Shown here piece by piece: positions 18,847-28,392 of a stretch of DNA of 40,190 nucleotides. Positions within the stretch are counted from its first letter, which is position 1, and the number at the start of each line of letters is the position of its first letter. This DNA is from Glaciihabitans sp. (GTDB taxonomy: Bacteria > Actinomycetota > Actinomycetes > Actinomycetales > Microbacteriaceae): NCBI GenBank assembly GCA_025463465.1, contig JAODAO010000322.1:1-40190 (forward strand), given 5' to 3'. The notes beneath the pieces are model-generated. The model was given only the letters and a program-made list of their open reading frames with translations. It was not told the DNA's origin and did no database searches. A program made the translations under genes and the position numbers.

Positions 18847-19995
18847 ATGGCGCATCCTCCCGCGCAGCCGTCCACCGAGCGCCTGCCCTCCCTCGACGGC
18901 CTCCGTGGTCTCGCAGCGTTTGTTGTCCTGCTCTACCACCTGTCGCTCGTTGCCCGGCCGTTCCTGGATTCCGGCACCCGGTACGACGCGTGGTGGTGGT
19001 TGACGGAGACGCCCCTCAAACTCTTCACCGCCGGAACCGAATCGGTCCTGGTGTTTTTTGTCCTCAGCGGCCTGGTGGTCACCCTCCCGGCGCTGCGCAC
19101 CGGATTCCGCTGGCGGTCCTTCTACGCCAGCCGTCTCGTCCGTCTCTACCTGCCGGTGTGGGGAGCCCTCGCGCTTGGCGCAATCCTTATTGCGGCGCTA
19201 CCCCGGGATTCCGGGATGGTCAGCGCGGCGCAATGGATTTCCAACGCCAATGCGACGGCTGTCTCCGCGCCGGAACTGCTGGGCGAGGCGAGCCTCTGGC
19301 AACCGACATACATCATCAACAACGTCTTATGGTCGCTGCGCTGGGAGTTGATCTTCTCGATCACCCTTCCTGCGTTCATCGGCGTCGTCTACCTGCTGCG
19401 GCGCTGGGTGATCGCGAGCGTCGTTGTGGCCGCACTGCTCAGCGTCGCCGGTCGAGTTGCCAACGTGGATGCCCTCGTCTACCTGCCGGTCTTTTTCCTC
19501 GGCACCACCTTAGCGGTGCACCTGCCGTCGATTCGCGCGCGCAGCTCTCGCGTGCGCGAGCCAGGCTGGGCGTGGGTCACGGCCGGGTCGCTGCTCCTGC
19601 TTGTGCTCAGCTTCCTGTTGCGTTTCGCCGCTCCGGCGGGAACCACCCTCAGCGCTGTGCTCTGGGGACTAGCAGCTACGGGAGCGACCGGGCTTATCCT
19701 GGTCGCCATCGGGTCGTCGGTGGTGTCCCGGCTGCTCAGCGCTGCGGTGTCCCAGTGGCTCGGCCGGATCTCGTTCAGCCTGTACCTGGTGCATGTGCCG
19801 GTGCTGGCGAGTGTGAGTTACCTCGTCGGAGATAACCGGTGGTGGCTGGTCGCAATCATCTGCGTGCCACTGTGCGTAACCGTCGGATGGCTTTTTTACC
19901 GAATCGTAGAACGGCCCTCGCACCGCTTGGCGCGACGCGTAGGCCGGCTTTTCGGCGAGCGGCGTTCGTCAGTTCCCGTGCCCACAGCCGAGTAA
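18847..19995 (+). CDS. Acyltransferase family 3 membrane protein
   Basis: RLPSLDGLRGLAAFVVLLYHLSL, FFVLSGLVVTLPALR, C-terminal YRIVERPSHRLARR; many TM segments. Confidence 0.9.
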   Translation: MAHPPAQPSTERLPSLDGLRGLAAFVVLLYHLSLVARPFLDSGTRYDAWWWLTETPLKLFTAGTESVLVFFVLSGLVVTLPALRTGFRWRSFYASRLVRLYLPVWGALALGAILIAALPRDSGMVSAAQWISNANATAVSAPELLGEASLWQPTYIINNVLWSLRWELIFSITLPAFIGVVYLLRRWVIASVVVAALLSVAGRVANVDALVYLPVFFLGTTLAVHLPSIRARSSRVREPGWAWVTAGSLLLLVLSFLLRFAAPAGTTLSAVLWGLAATGATGLILVAIGSSVVSRLLSAAVSQWLGRISFSLYLVHVPVLASVSYLVGDNRWWLVAIICVPLCVTVGWLFYRIVERPSHRLARRVGRLFGERRSSVPVPTAE

Positions 19996-21526
19996 CCGCC
20001 TCGTCGCTAAATTGTCGGGCGGTGCGTTTCGCTGCCTGGCGCATCGCCAGCACCTGCCGTGCCGGGAGCCCATAGAAACGAAGGATCGCGTCGGCCAGCG
20101 CCGAAACGTCTCCCGACGTGACCAGATAGCCGTTGCGACCGTCTGTGATGATGTCGGCTGGGCCGTATGGAACGTCGTAGGCGATGGGGATGCAACCAGC
20201 CGCCATGCTTTCGACCAAAACGAGGGGAAATCCCTCTGAGGTGCCGGTGGCGATCAGGAAGGACGATGTTTCCAGGGCTTTTCTGGCGTCCTGGTGGTGT
20301 CCATGCATTGTCACCATGGCCGTACCGGAGGTGGCTGCCAGGTCGTCGAGCTCTGCACGAAGCACCCCGTCCCCGTACACGTCAAGGGTCACCCGTGGTC
20401 GACCGTCGGCCGGTGAAACGACGTTCGGGGAACCCGCTGGTTGTGACGCAGCGAGGCTCTGGCTGACCGATGAGACAGCGGTGATGGCATGGTCGACTCG
20501 TTTTCGGGCCGTGAGTCCGGCCAGGACAATTCCCCGACCCCGCTCGGGCTCAGTCGACACCGCGGACAGGGCGTCGAAGGGACGGCTGTTGGGGATCACG
20601 GCAAGATTTTTGAGTGCTTTGCGCTTCGCTGCGGCCAGCTGCGGGTCGGTCGCCTGCGCCATGGTGCTGCTGCCGAGGAGTGTGCGGACGTCGTCCCGTT
20701 GACGCGAGGTGAGCACCACCACGGAGTCGAATCGTTCGAGGTTTTCAAAAACCTCGCGTCGGGTAGGCCGAAGCTGCCCCATGGGGCGTTCCGTGCCGGC
20801 CAAGTGGGACGCGTGGACGACGTGCACCGTCACAACGTTCCGGCGGCGATACGTGAGCATAAAAGATGCCGACGTTTTGGAGTCGACGATCATAAAGGCA
20901 CGGCCGCCGCCAACAAGCTGGTCAAGCCAGAAACGATAGAAGGCCCGGGTACCGCCCCACGACCGAAGGGGCACCCCCGCCTCATCGCAGAGGACGATGG
21001 AGCGACCCCCCAGTTCACCGGGGTTGGAGCAGTCCCGCCGGTCGCTGGCAAACAGTGTGCCGTCCGGCCGGTAGTGGTCGACCTGCAGAACATCGAAACC
21101 GTCCGCCGATAGCCGGCTGCGGCTGAGGTGGATTGCGCCTTCCGCAGCGGGTGTTCCGTCACCGTCGATTCCGACGGGCAGCGGTGTGAAAAGGTGCTGG
21201 TCGAGAGAGAGGGAGCCAGAGACATCCGCCGGCAGGGTTGCTTCGCGCAGCCAATCCCACAGGTTCACGATGCGTACACCGTCTCCCAGCTGCCCCCGCG
21301 CGGTAAGCCTCTGAGACAGCTCCGGATAATCGTCGCGAACATCGAAGGTGAGGACGTCGATGGGGGTTCCGGTCAGGCGCGCAAACGCCATCGATCGATG
21401 CAGCAGGGCACTCGTCATGCCCCCGTGGTCGTCGGTGACACCCCAGGTCACGGCGAAGTGCCTTCCGGCAGGTAGGCGGAGGGATGATGAGGGAATAAGT
21501 CTGCTCGGGTGCACTGCTGATATCAC
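19856..21526 (-). CDS. Glycosyltransferase family 4, TagE/GtfA-like (poly-glycerolphosphate glucosyltransferase-like)
   Basis: AVIPNSRPFDAL, GEGVLRAELDDLA-like VYGDGVLRAELDDLA, HGHHQDARKALETSSFLIATGTSEGFPLVLVESMAAGCIPIAYDVPYGPADIITDGRNGYLV (GT-B donor site). Confidence 0.88.
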   Translation of the reverse strand: MISAVHPSRLIPSSSLRLPAGRHFAVTWGVTDDHGGMTSALLHRSMAFARLTGTPIDVLTFDVRDDYPELSQRLTARGQLGDGVRIVNLWDWLREATLPADVSGSLSLDQHLFTPLPVGIDGDGTPAAEGAIHLSRSRLSADGFDVLQVDHYRPDGTLFASDRRDCSNPGELGGRSIVLCDEAGVPLRSWGGTRAFYRFWLDQLVGGGRAFMIVDSKTSASFMLTYRRRNVVTVHVVHASHLAGTERPMGQLRPTRREVFENLERFDSVVVLTSRQRDDVRTLLGSSTMAQATDPQLAAAKRKALKNLAVIPNSRPFDALSAVSTEPERGRGIVLAGLTARKRVDHAITAVSSVSQSLAASQPAGSPNVVSPADGRPRVTLDVYGDGVLRAELDDLAATSGTAMVTMHGHHQDARKALETSSFLIATGTSEGFPLVLVESMAAGCIPIAYDVPYGPADIITDGRNGYLVTSGDVSALADAILRFYGLPARQVLAMRQAAKRTARQFSDEAVTRLWARELTNAARRKAGLRVAPSGARAVLRFGKKAIRRLRTVARR

Positions 21527-21662
21527 GTCGTTAGGTTAGGTTCGGCCGGGAGCCGTTGATCAGGGGTTTACAGCGATCACATCGCACGTACCTGAGAGAA
21601 AGGGCGTATTTTGCGGGTCAACCCCGTTGAAAAAACTACCAGAACCGTGAGAACGTCAGCCC

Positions 21663-22646
21663 ATGACCCGTTTTGGATACACCCTCATGACCGAGCAGAG
21701 CGGTCCGCGGGAGTTGGTGAAGTATGCCATCGCCGCGGAGGATGCCGGATTTGATTTCGAGGTTTCGAGCGACCATTTTTCGCCGTGGCTCACCTCCCAG
21801 GGACATGCGCCATACGCGTGGACCGTTCTTGGAGCCGTGGCCCAGGCGACCTCACGGGTCGAACTGGCAACCTACGTCACCTGCCCGACCATCCGGTATC
21901 ACCCTGCCGTGATCGCGCAAAAGGCCGCCACCCTGCAGATCCTCGCGGAGGGACGGTTCATCCTCGGACTCGGATCGGGTGAAAACCTGAACGAGCATGT
22001 TGTTGGTGAGGGCTGGCCAGCCGTTGACGTGCGCCAGGACATGCTGGAGGAAGCCATCCATATCATCCGCCAGCTGCACACCGGTGAGCTCGTTACCTGG
22101 CAAGGCGACTACTTTCGAGTGGACTCGGCTCGGATCTGGGACATTCCTGACGTTCCTGTTCCGCTGGGTCTCGCCGTGTCCGGGCCCAAGTCCATTGAAC
22201 GCTTCGCTCCGCTCGGGGACCACCTGATCAGCACGGAACCGGATGCGGATCTGATTAACGGCTGGGCGGCCGCCCGTGACACATCAGCGGGAACATCGCG
22301 GTCGATTGGCCAGATACCCATCTGCTGGGACCCCAACAAGGAGGCAGCTGTCGACCGGGCCCACAACCAGTTCCGTTGGTTCGCCGGTGGGTGGTCGGTC
22401 AACGCGGACCTACCGACCCCTGCCGGATTCGCCGGGGCCAGCCAGTTCGTCCGGCCGGAAGACGTCGCTGAGTCCATTCCCTGTGGTCCCGATCTCGATG
22501 CGATCGTCGAGGCCGTCGCTCCGTTCTGGGAAGCGGGTTTCTCGGACATCGCCGTGGTGCAAGTTGGTGACGAGAACCAGGATCGGTTCCTCGCTGAGGC
22601 AGCGGTCCCGTTGTTGGACAAGTTGCGCGCTGCGGCACCCCGCTAG
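21663..22646 (+). CDS. F420-dependent LLM class oxidoreductase (TIGR03557/G6PDH-like)
   Basis: RFGYTLMTEQSGPRELVKYAIAAEDAGFDFEVSSDHFSPWLTSQGHAPYAWTVLGAVAQAT; GRFILGLGSGENLNEHVVG. Confidence 0.9.
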   Translation: MTRFGYTLMTEQSGPRELVKYAIAAEDAGFDFEVSSDHFSPWLTSQGHAPYAWTVLGAVAQATSRVELATYVTCPTIRYHPAVIAQKAATLQILAEGRFILGLGSGENLNEHVVGEGWPAVDVRQDMLEEAIHIIRQLHTGELVTWQGDYFRVDSARIWDIPDVPVPLGLAVSGPKSIERFAPLGDHLISTEPDADLINGWAAARDTSAGTSRSIGQIPICWDPNKEAAVDRAHNQFRWFAGGWSVNADLPTPAGFAGASQFVRPEDVAESIPCGPDLDAIVEAVAPFWEAGFSDIAVVQVGDENQDRFLAEAAVPLLDKLRAAAPR

Positions 22647-22755
22647 TCTCACATTCGCTCTGTTCATTCAAGCCCTGAAAGCTACTGCAAGCCCCGAGTT
22701 AGCTGATACTGAGCGCTCCGCGCGTCCACTTTTCAGTTAAGCGAAGGAGTTCACC

Positions 22756-23094
22756 GTGCAGGGAAAAATCATGTTCGTCCTGGGGGCTGCCACCGGCTAC
22801 GTCGTGGGAACACGGACGGGCAGGCAGGGCTACGAACGCCTCAAGCGGCAGGCCTCCGCCCTGTGGACCGCTCCCAGCGTCCAAAAGACCGTGACACAGG
22901 CCGAGGAGTTCGCTCGCGACAAGATTCCCGTGGTTGGAGCGACGGTGAGCGCCGCGGCGAAGAAGGCGGGCGAGGCCGTAACGGATGCGGCCGAAAAGAA
23001 CGGCAGCCCTGCCTCGACCGACCCGATCGAACAGCCCGCTGAACCAGAGGAGCCCACCTCCGGCTCGGACCAGGACAACTCGAACAATGGCTAA
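22756..23094 (+). CDS. YtxH-like small protein
   Basis: GKIMFVLGAATGYVVGTRTGRQGYERLKRQASALW followed by amphipathic/acidic tail; GAAGGAG RBS. Confidence 0.75.
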   Translation: MQGKIMFVLGAATGYVVGTRTGRQGYERLKRQASALWTAPSVQKTVTQAEEFARDKIPVVGATVSAAAKKAGEAVTDAAEKNGSPASTDPIEQPAEPEEPTSGSDQDNSNNG

Positions 23095-23503
23095 CACCGT
23101 CACAGACGAACCCTCCGTGGAGGACCGCACCAGCCTGATCGGCCTCTTCCGCCAAATTCCTGGCCAAATCTCACGACTTGTTCGCGACGAGATTCGCGCC
23201 GCCCAGGTGGAGCTTTCCGCGAAGCTCAAAGACGCTGGCCTCGGCGCGGGGCTGCTGGCCGGTGCGGCGGTCATTGGCCTCTACGCCTTCGGCGTGCTCG
23301 TTGCGACCGCGATTCTTGCCCTTGCCATCGTTCTTCCCGCCTGGCTGGCCGCCCTGATCGTCGCAGTCCTTCTCCTGGCCGTCGCGGGGGCACTGGCTTT
23401 CCTCGGAATCAAAAAACTCAAGGCCGGGGTTCCACCCGTGCCAACCGATTCGATAGAGAGTGTCAAGGCGGACATTCGTACAGTGAAGGGCACAAACCCG
23501 TGA
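23087..23503 (+). CDS. Phage holin family protein (DUF1469/YqjE-like)
   Basis: LFRQIPGQISRLVRDEIRAAQVELSAKLKDAGLGAGLLAGAAVIGLYAFGVLVATAILALAIVLPAWLAALIV; overlaps upstream gene by 8 nt. Confidence 0.85.
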   Translation: MANTVTDEPSVEDRTSLIGLFRQIPGQISRLVRDEIRAAQVELSAKLKDAGLGAGLLAGAAVIGLYAFGVLVATAILALAIVLPAWLAALIVAVLLLAVAGALAFLGIKKLKAGVPPVPTDSIESVKADIRTVKGTNP

Positions 23504-23790
23504 CCGACAGTCCCCAGCAGCCCGAACCCGATGCGGGTATCAACGCACTTCGCCTGGACGCGGACCGCGCGCGAGACGACCTCGAGCAGACGCTCGGTGA
23601 AATTGAGGCCCGTCTCAATCCGCAACGTGTAATCCAGCCCATCAAAAAGGCTGTTTCAGCCGTCAGTGCGGCTTATAAAAAACAACCCGTCGAGTTCATT
23701 GCGACCGCGGTTGGCATAATCGGCGCTGTCGCGGGTCTCGCCATCTGGGCAACCAGGGGAAATACCACGAACGGAACGACCCATGGCTGA
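23500..23790 (+). CDS. DUF3618 domain-containing protein
   Basis: DRARDDLEQTLGEIEARLNPQRVIQPIKKAV then one TM; GTGA overlap start. Confidence 0.85.
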   Translation: MTDSPQQPEPDAGINALRLDADRARDDLEQTLGEIEARLNPQRVIQPIKKAVSAVSAAYKKQPVEFIATAVGIIGAVAGLAIWATRGNTTNGTTHG

Positions 23791-24922
23791 GGAAGCGGGC
23801 GACAGGGCCAAAACCGCGCCGGACCCGGAAGATCCGCGTAAGCCGGATTCAATAACAGAACTGGACAAACCGTCGTGGATGTACATCCTCCGCAAGACGC
23901 TGCGAGAATTCGGGTCTGACCAGTGCACCGACCTCGCGGCATCCCTTACCTACTTCGCCGTCCTCGCCGTCTTTCCCGCGCTGCTGGCGTTTGTATCGAT
24001 TCTTGGGCTCGTCGGTGATGCCGAGAAGACGACGACCGCCCTCCTCAATTTCGGTAGCGGTCTTCTGCCGGACGACATTCTCACATCCCTCGAAGGCCCC
24101 ATCAAAACATTGACGGAGTCACCCGCGGCTGGCCTCACCCTCATCACCGGTATTCTCGGTGCCCTGTGGTCCGCTTCCGGGTACGTCGGAGCTTTCGGCC
24201 GTGCAATGAACAGGATCTACGGCATCACCGAGGGGCGCCCGGTGTGGAAGCTCCGTCCCGTCACCCTCTTGGTCACCATCGTCGCCGTGATCGCCGCTGT
24301 GCTCGCTGCTGTGCTGCTGGTCCTCAGTGGTCCCGTGGCGGAGAACATCGGAGCCATTGTCGGGCTGGGCGACGGTGCAGTCTTTGTCTGGAACATCGTC
24401 AAGTGGCCAGTGCTCGCGGTCATCGCGATCCTCGTCGTCGCCGTGCTCTACTACGCCACACCCAATGTCCAGCAACCCAAATTCCGCTGGATGAGTCTCG
24501 GCGCCCTTGTCGCGCTGCTCGTTCTCCTTTTGGCCTCGGTAGCTTTTGCGTTCTATGTCGCGAACTTCTCTAGCTACAACGCCACCTACGGCTCGATTGG
24601 GGGTGTCATCGTCGCCCTACTTTGGCTATGGATCGCTAATAACGCGTTGTTGTTCGGGGCCGAACTCGATGCGGAAATCGAACGGGGGCGTCAGCTACAG
24701 GCGGGTATCGCTGCAGAGGAAACCATCCAGCTTCCACCTCGTGACACACGCCAGAGTGACAAGAAGGCCGAACAGCGTGCGAAGGACGTCCGGGTTGGAC
24801 GCACCCTTCGCCGGAAAAACGAAAAATCGGGTGAGAAGCGCGCGGCCGCAGACAAGCAGGAGAACGACAAGCGAGACGATGACAAGCGCGAGGACTCGAA
24901 GCAGGATGTCGACGCGACATAG
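23783..24922 (+). CDS. YihY/BrkB family membrane protein
   Basis: DLAASLTYFAVLAVFPALLAFVSILGL, GYVGAFGRAMNRIYGITEGRPVWKLRP, GSIGGVIVALLWLWIANNALLFGAELDAEIERGRQL; highly charged C-tail. Confidence 0.92.
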   Translation: MAEEAGDRAKTAPDPEDPRKPDSITELDKPSWMYILRKTLREFGSDQCTDLAASLTYFAVLAVFPALLAFVSILGLVGDAEKTTTALLNFGSGLLPDDILTSLEGPIKTLTESPAAGLTLITGILGALWSASGYVGAFGRAMNRIYGITEGRPVWKLRPVTLLVTIVAVIAAVLAAVLLVLSGPVAENIGAIVGLGDGAVFVWNIVKWPVLAVIAILVVAVLYYATPNVQQPKFRWMSLGALVALLVLLLASVAFAFYVANFSSYNATYGSIGGVIVALLWLWIANNALLFGAELDAEIERGRQLQAGIAAEETIQLPPRDTRQSDKKAEQRAKDVRVGRTLRRKNEKSGEKRAAADKQENDKRDDDKREDSKQDVDAT

Positions 24923-24991
24923 TTGAGTGCTGCTTCGCAGGTTGACTGGTCTGCTTTCGCCGAGCGGGTGGTCGCGGCGACGAGTGGGGTG

Positions 24992-25738
24992 TTATGCCCA
25001 GAGAGCGGCAAGTGGGCTGATGTCGACGTTCTCTCGCAGCGAGGCTATGTCGTTGTAGACCGCGATCGCACCGGCCGACAGGAGCTGGGCAGGCGAGGAA
25101 TCTCCGCTTGCGACGCCGATGCATTCAACACCCGCACGGCGAGCGGACGATACATCCCGGATGCTGTCGCCGATAAAAATAGCCCGGCTGGGTTCGACAC
25201 CGGCCGTCTTGAGCGCAGAACGGACAACGTCGGTAGGCAACCATTTTTCCTGCCTGAGGTGGGCAACCACGGCCAAATCGGCCTCGTCCCCCGCATCCAG
25301 CCTGTTACGGATCAGTGCAAGGTCGCTCCTGGGTGCAGATGTAGCCAGGACAACAATCACGCCACGTTCGCTGAGGTCGTGCAGTAGTGCGCGCGCCTCA
25401 CGGAAGGCGCGCAGTCGCTTACGAGTGACGAACGGGTGCTCGGCATACGGGGGCGTGGCCCCGGAGTCGAGGTGCAGGGCAGCAACAGCCAGCAGCGAAC
25501 TCAGCAACTCCGTCGGACCCGACGCGATGCTTCGATGAATGCGCCAACCTTCGACATCCTCGCCGCGATCGGGGAACGATCGAGACCACGCGTCAACGTG
25601 AACGGAGCGGGAATCGACGAGGACACCGTCGATATCGAACAGAGCAGCAACGGATCGCTCTCCCGCGGTAAATGTTGCGATGCCCGTCGTTCCATTGGGG
25701 GTCACTGCTGTGGCTTGGTTGTCACCTTTGTCTTCCAT
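24992..25738 (-). CDS. HAD superfamily (IA) hydrolase
   Basis: ALFDIDGVLVDSRSVHVDAW, VVLATSAPRSDLALI, AIFIGDSIRDVSSARRAGVECIGVASG. Confidence 0.88.
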   Translation of the reverse strand: MEDKGDNQATAVTPNGTTGIATFTAGERSVAALFDIDGVLVDSRSVHVDAWSRSFPDRGEDVEGWRIHRSIASGPTELLSSLLAVAALHLDSGATPPYAEHPFVTRKRLRAFREARALLHDLSERGVIVVLATSAPRSDLALIRNRLDAGDEADLAVVAHLRQEKWLPTDVVRSALKTAGVEPSRAIFIGDSIRDVSSARRAGVECIGVASGDSSPAQLLSAGAIAVYNDIASLRENVDISPLAALWA

Positions 25739-25819
25739 AGCGACATCTAAGTGACCCTAATCCGTGCCAACAAGGTCTTTACTTTCTTGCCAATTAGAGC
25801 AGGGGAATCCTCACGATTG

Positions 25820-26002
25820 CTAGTTCTCGTTCGGAACAAAGATCCACAGCGCGATATAAAGCAGGAACTGCGGGCCAGGAAGGAGGCAGGAGAGGATGAA
25901 GATGAGGCGGACAACACCCGGCCGCATCCCGAATCGTTGGGCAATCCCCGCACACACGCCTGCGATGACGCGACCGGACCGGGGACGAAGTAATTGAGCC
26001 AT
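25820..26002 (-). CDS. Short PspC domain protein (60 aa)
   Basis: RSGRVIAGVCAGIAQRFGMRPGVVRLIFILSCLLPGPQFLLYIALWIFVP. Confidence 0.85.
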   Translation of the reverse strand: MAQLLRPRSGRVIAGVCAGIAQRFGMRPGVVRLIFILSCLLPGPQFLLYIALWIFVPNEN

Positions 26003-26069
26003 GTTCCGATGTTGTCAGTCGGCGAGGACGATCACAATCAGGGACATTCCCCACCTTCGGTGTGACGGC

Positions 26070-26351
26070 TCAGGGTAGGTCCTCGATCGGCGGCGCTAAC
26101 TCCAGGAACCGCTCGTGCACCTGGGCTGTGGCATACGGGCCATCCCCGTCGGCGTTGACCTGTCCTTCGTCGAATTCGATCCACCACACGCGGCCACCCT
26201 GGGCCGCCGAACCCCACACACCGGCCAGCGACGACCCGCCGCTGCGGATGATGATTCCGCTTGGTTCGTCCGGCCACGGCGAGCGGTCAGTGGAGGAGGC
26301 GTCGCGCACAAACACCTGGGCACCAATTCCGAAGTCAGCGAGAGAAGTCAT
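26070..26351 (-). CDS. Hypothetical protein
   Basis: MTSLADFGIGAQVFVRDASSTDRSPWPDEPSGIIIRSGG...GRVWWIEFDEGQVNADGDGPYATAQVHERFLELAPP; coding-like. Confidence 0.7.
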   Translation of the reverse strand: MTSLADFGIGAQVFVRDASSTDRSPWPDEPSGIIIRSGGSSLAGVWGSAAQGGRVWWIEFDEGQVNADGDGPYATAQVHERFLELAPPIEDLP

Positions 26352-26452
26352 AGGGCAAGTCAACCAGCGTGCGCCCACTCACGGTGCGCAGGCGGCGGGT
26401 CGTGGCGTGGCGCATCGTAGAACGGCGCGTGAGTGTGGCCTGAGACCGGCAC

Positions 26453-27292
26453 TCACTCCGGGGCGGTCACAAAGTCGATGAGCTGCTCGACACGTCCGAG
26501 CAGGACGGGCTCAAGGTCCGTGTACGAGTTCACTCGACCAAGAATCCGCTTCCACGCCCTCGCGATATCGGCCTGGTCGGCGTGCGGCCATCCCAGGGCC
26601 TCGCAGATCCCGTGTTTCCACTCGATGTTGCGCGGGACGTTCGGCCACTGCGTGATACCAATCCGCGCCGGTTTGACGGCCTGCCAGATATCGACGAAGG
26701 GGTGGCCGACCACCAGTACCGAAGCACCGTATGGGCCTCGGGCAACGGCATCGGCAATCCGGCTTTCCTTGGAGTTGGCGACAAGATGGTCGACGAGCAC
26801 CCCCACCTTGCGACCCGGACCCGGTTTGAAATCGCGGATGATCTGATCGAGATCGTCGACACCCTCGAGGTACTCCACCACAACGCCTTCCACCCGCAGG
26901 TCGTCGCCCCAAACGCGTTCAACGAGTTCGGCATCGTGGCGACCCTCCACAAAAATTCGACTCGGCAGCGCTACCCGTGCGCGGGCGTCAGCGACGGCGA
27001 ATGATCCAGACGCCGTGCGGGCGGTCGCAGTGGTTTTGGGTTTCGGGGCGCGCAGCGCAACGGCCTTGCCGTCGATCAGGAATCCGGCACCGAGGGGAAA
27101 CAGCCGTACCCGGCCGAAGCGGTCCTCGAGCTTCACAAACCGCTGTTCGAGTCCCACCACCGCGCCGACAAATCCAGAGCCGACGTCCTCAACAACGAGA
27201 TCACGTTCCGCCTCAACGATGGTGGGGGGAATGCTGGGGGTTTTGCGGGTGAAACCCGCCAGAACATCGGAGCCGTAACGATCATCATCCAC
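26453..27292 (-). CDS. DUF3097 family protein
   Basis: RIFVEGRHDAELVERVWGDDLRVEGVVVEYLEGVDDLDQIIRDFKPGPGRKVGVLVDHLVANSKESRIA. Confidence 0.88.
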   Translation of the reverse strand: MDDDRYGSDVLAGFTRKTPSIPPTIVEAERDLVVEDVGSGFVGAVVGLEQRFVKLEDRFGRVRLFPLGAGFLIDGKAVALRAPKPKTTATARTASGSFAVADARARVALPSRIFVEGRHDAELVERVWGDDLRVEGVVVEYLEGVDDLDQIIRDFKPGPGRKVGVLVDHLVANSKESRIADAVARGPYGASVLVVGHPFVDIWQAVKPARIGITQWPNVPRNIEWKHGICEALGWPHADQADIARAWKRILGRVNSYTDLEPVLLGRVEQLIDFVTAPE

Positions 27293-27412
27293 CAGCCGAG
27301 GCTAGCCGAGAGACGAGCCGGGGGCATCTCTCCACGCCGCACACCGCGGAGCAGGCCGGCCGGCCTGGGAACGCTGCCGCGGACTTACCATCGACCGCCG
27401 TGGCTTCCCCGA

Positions 27413-28279
27413 TTACGCCCGTGGTGACTGGCGCACCAAAGCCCGGTCCATGATCGCTGCGATCAGCGCGTCGGTGGGTTCCTTCGCCGCGGTGGGGTTG
27501 GCCAACAGCGTGAAGTCGACGTCACCGAGCGCGGGCAGCCCGAACCGGTTGGTGACCTTCACCAAGTCGTCCGGGATCAGGGTTTGGGGGAACACCGCGA
27601 CTCCGATGCCGGCACGGACGGCGGCCAGCAGCCCGCTGACCTCGCGGGTGTTGCAGGTGATCCGCCACGTGCGCCCGGCAGCCTCAAGTGCGTCGATGGC
27701 GATCTGCCGGCTGACGCTCGGAGCCTGGTAGGCAATGAGCGGCACCGTCTGACCCGGTTCGAGCACCGTTTTCTCGTGCCCGACCCAGACCATGCTGTCC
27801 CGGCTGACGCGCACCCCCTCCGAGCTTTCACTGGGATTTTCCTTAATGAAGATGAGATCGAGGTGGCCCGATTTGAGCCTGCGGTACAACGGACCACTCT
27901 GGTTGACCGTCAGCTCGAGGTTGATCTGCGGGTAGAGCTGGCGAAAGTGCCGGAGAATTCGGGGCAGCTGGGTGATGGCGAGATCATCTGCCGTACCGAA
28001 GCGAAGCCGACCGCGCATGGCGGAGCCCGTGAAGTAGCTCGCCGCGGAGGCGTGGGCGGCAAGGATGGTGCGGGCGAAGCCGGCCATCGCGTCGCCGTTG
28101 TCCGTCAGATGCACCTCGCGGGTGTCCCTCGACACCAACAATCGGCCAGCGGCTGACTCCAATTTGCGCACGTGTTGGCTGACGGTGGGCTGGCTGAGGC
28201 CGAGTTGCACCCCGGCGTTGGTGAAGCTTTGTGTCTCAGCCACGGCGAGAAAGGTTCTGAGCAGGACGGGATCAAACAT
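27413..28279 (-). CDS. LysR family transcriptional regulator
   Basis: MFDPVLLRTFLAVAETQSFTNAGVQLGLSQPTVSQHVRKLESAAGRLLVSRDTREVHLT N-terminal HTH. Confidence 0.93.
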   Translation of the reverse strand: MFDPVLLRTFLAVAETQSFTNAGVQLGLSQPTVSQHVRKLESAAGRLLVSRDTREVHLTDNGDAMAGFARTILAAHASAASYFTGSAMRGRLRFGTADDLAITQLPRILRHFRQLYPQINLELTVNQSGPLYRRLKSGHLDLIFIKENPSESSEGVRVSRDSMVWVGHEKTVLEPGQTVPLIAYQAPSVSRQIAIDALEAAGRTWRITCNTREVSGLLAAVRAGIGVAVFPQTLIPDDLVKVTNRFGLPALGDVDFTLLANPTAAKEPTDALIAAIMDRALVRQSPRA

Positions 28280-28392
28280 ATTGTTCCATTCGAAAACGTA
28301 ATGGGAGATATAGATTCAATTTACTCGCAGAATAACTGGCGAGCGATAGCCTCGATGGTGACCCCCCATACGTAACGCACCTCAGGACACAC
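28280..28392. promoter_or_regulatory. Divergent LysR/MFS intergenic control region
   Basis: 113-nt gap between divergent LysR gene and MFS gene; specific operator not resolved. Confidence 0.35.

Noticed and set aside
23087-23503. 'Phage holin' family gene as evidence of a prophage
   Set aside because: DUF1469/YqjE-like proteins are chromosomal; no other phage gene is nearby.
28296-28373. ACGTAATGGG ... CCCATACGT near-inverted repeat in the LysR/MFS intergenic region as a LysR operator
   Set aside because: Imperfect, arms about 60 nt apart, and not a clean T-N11-A LysR site; too weak without footprinting or alignment.
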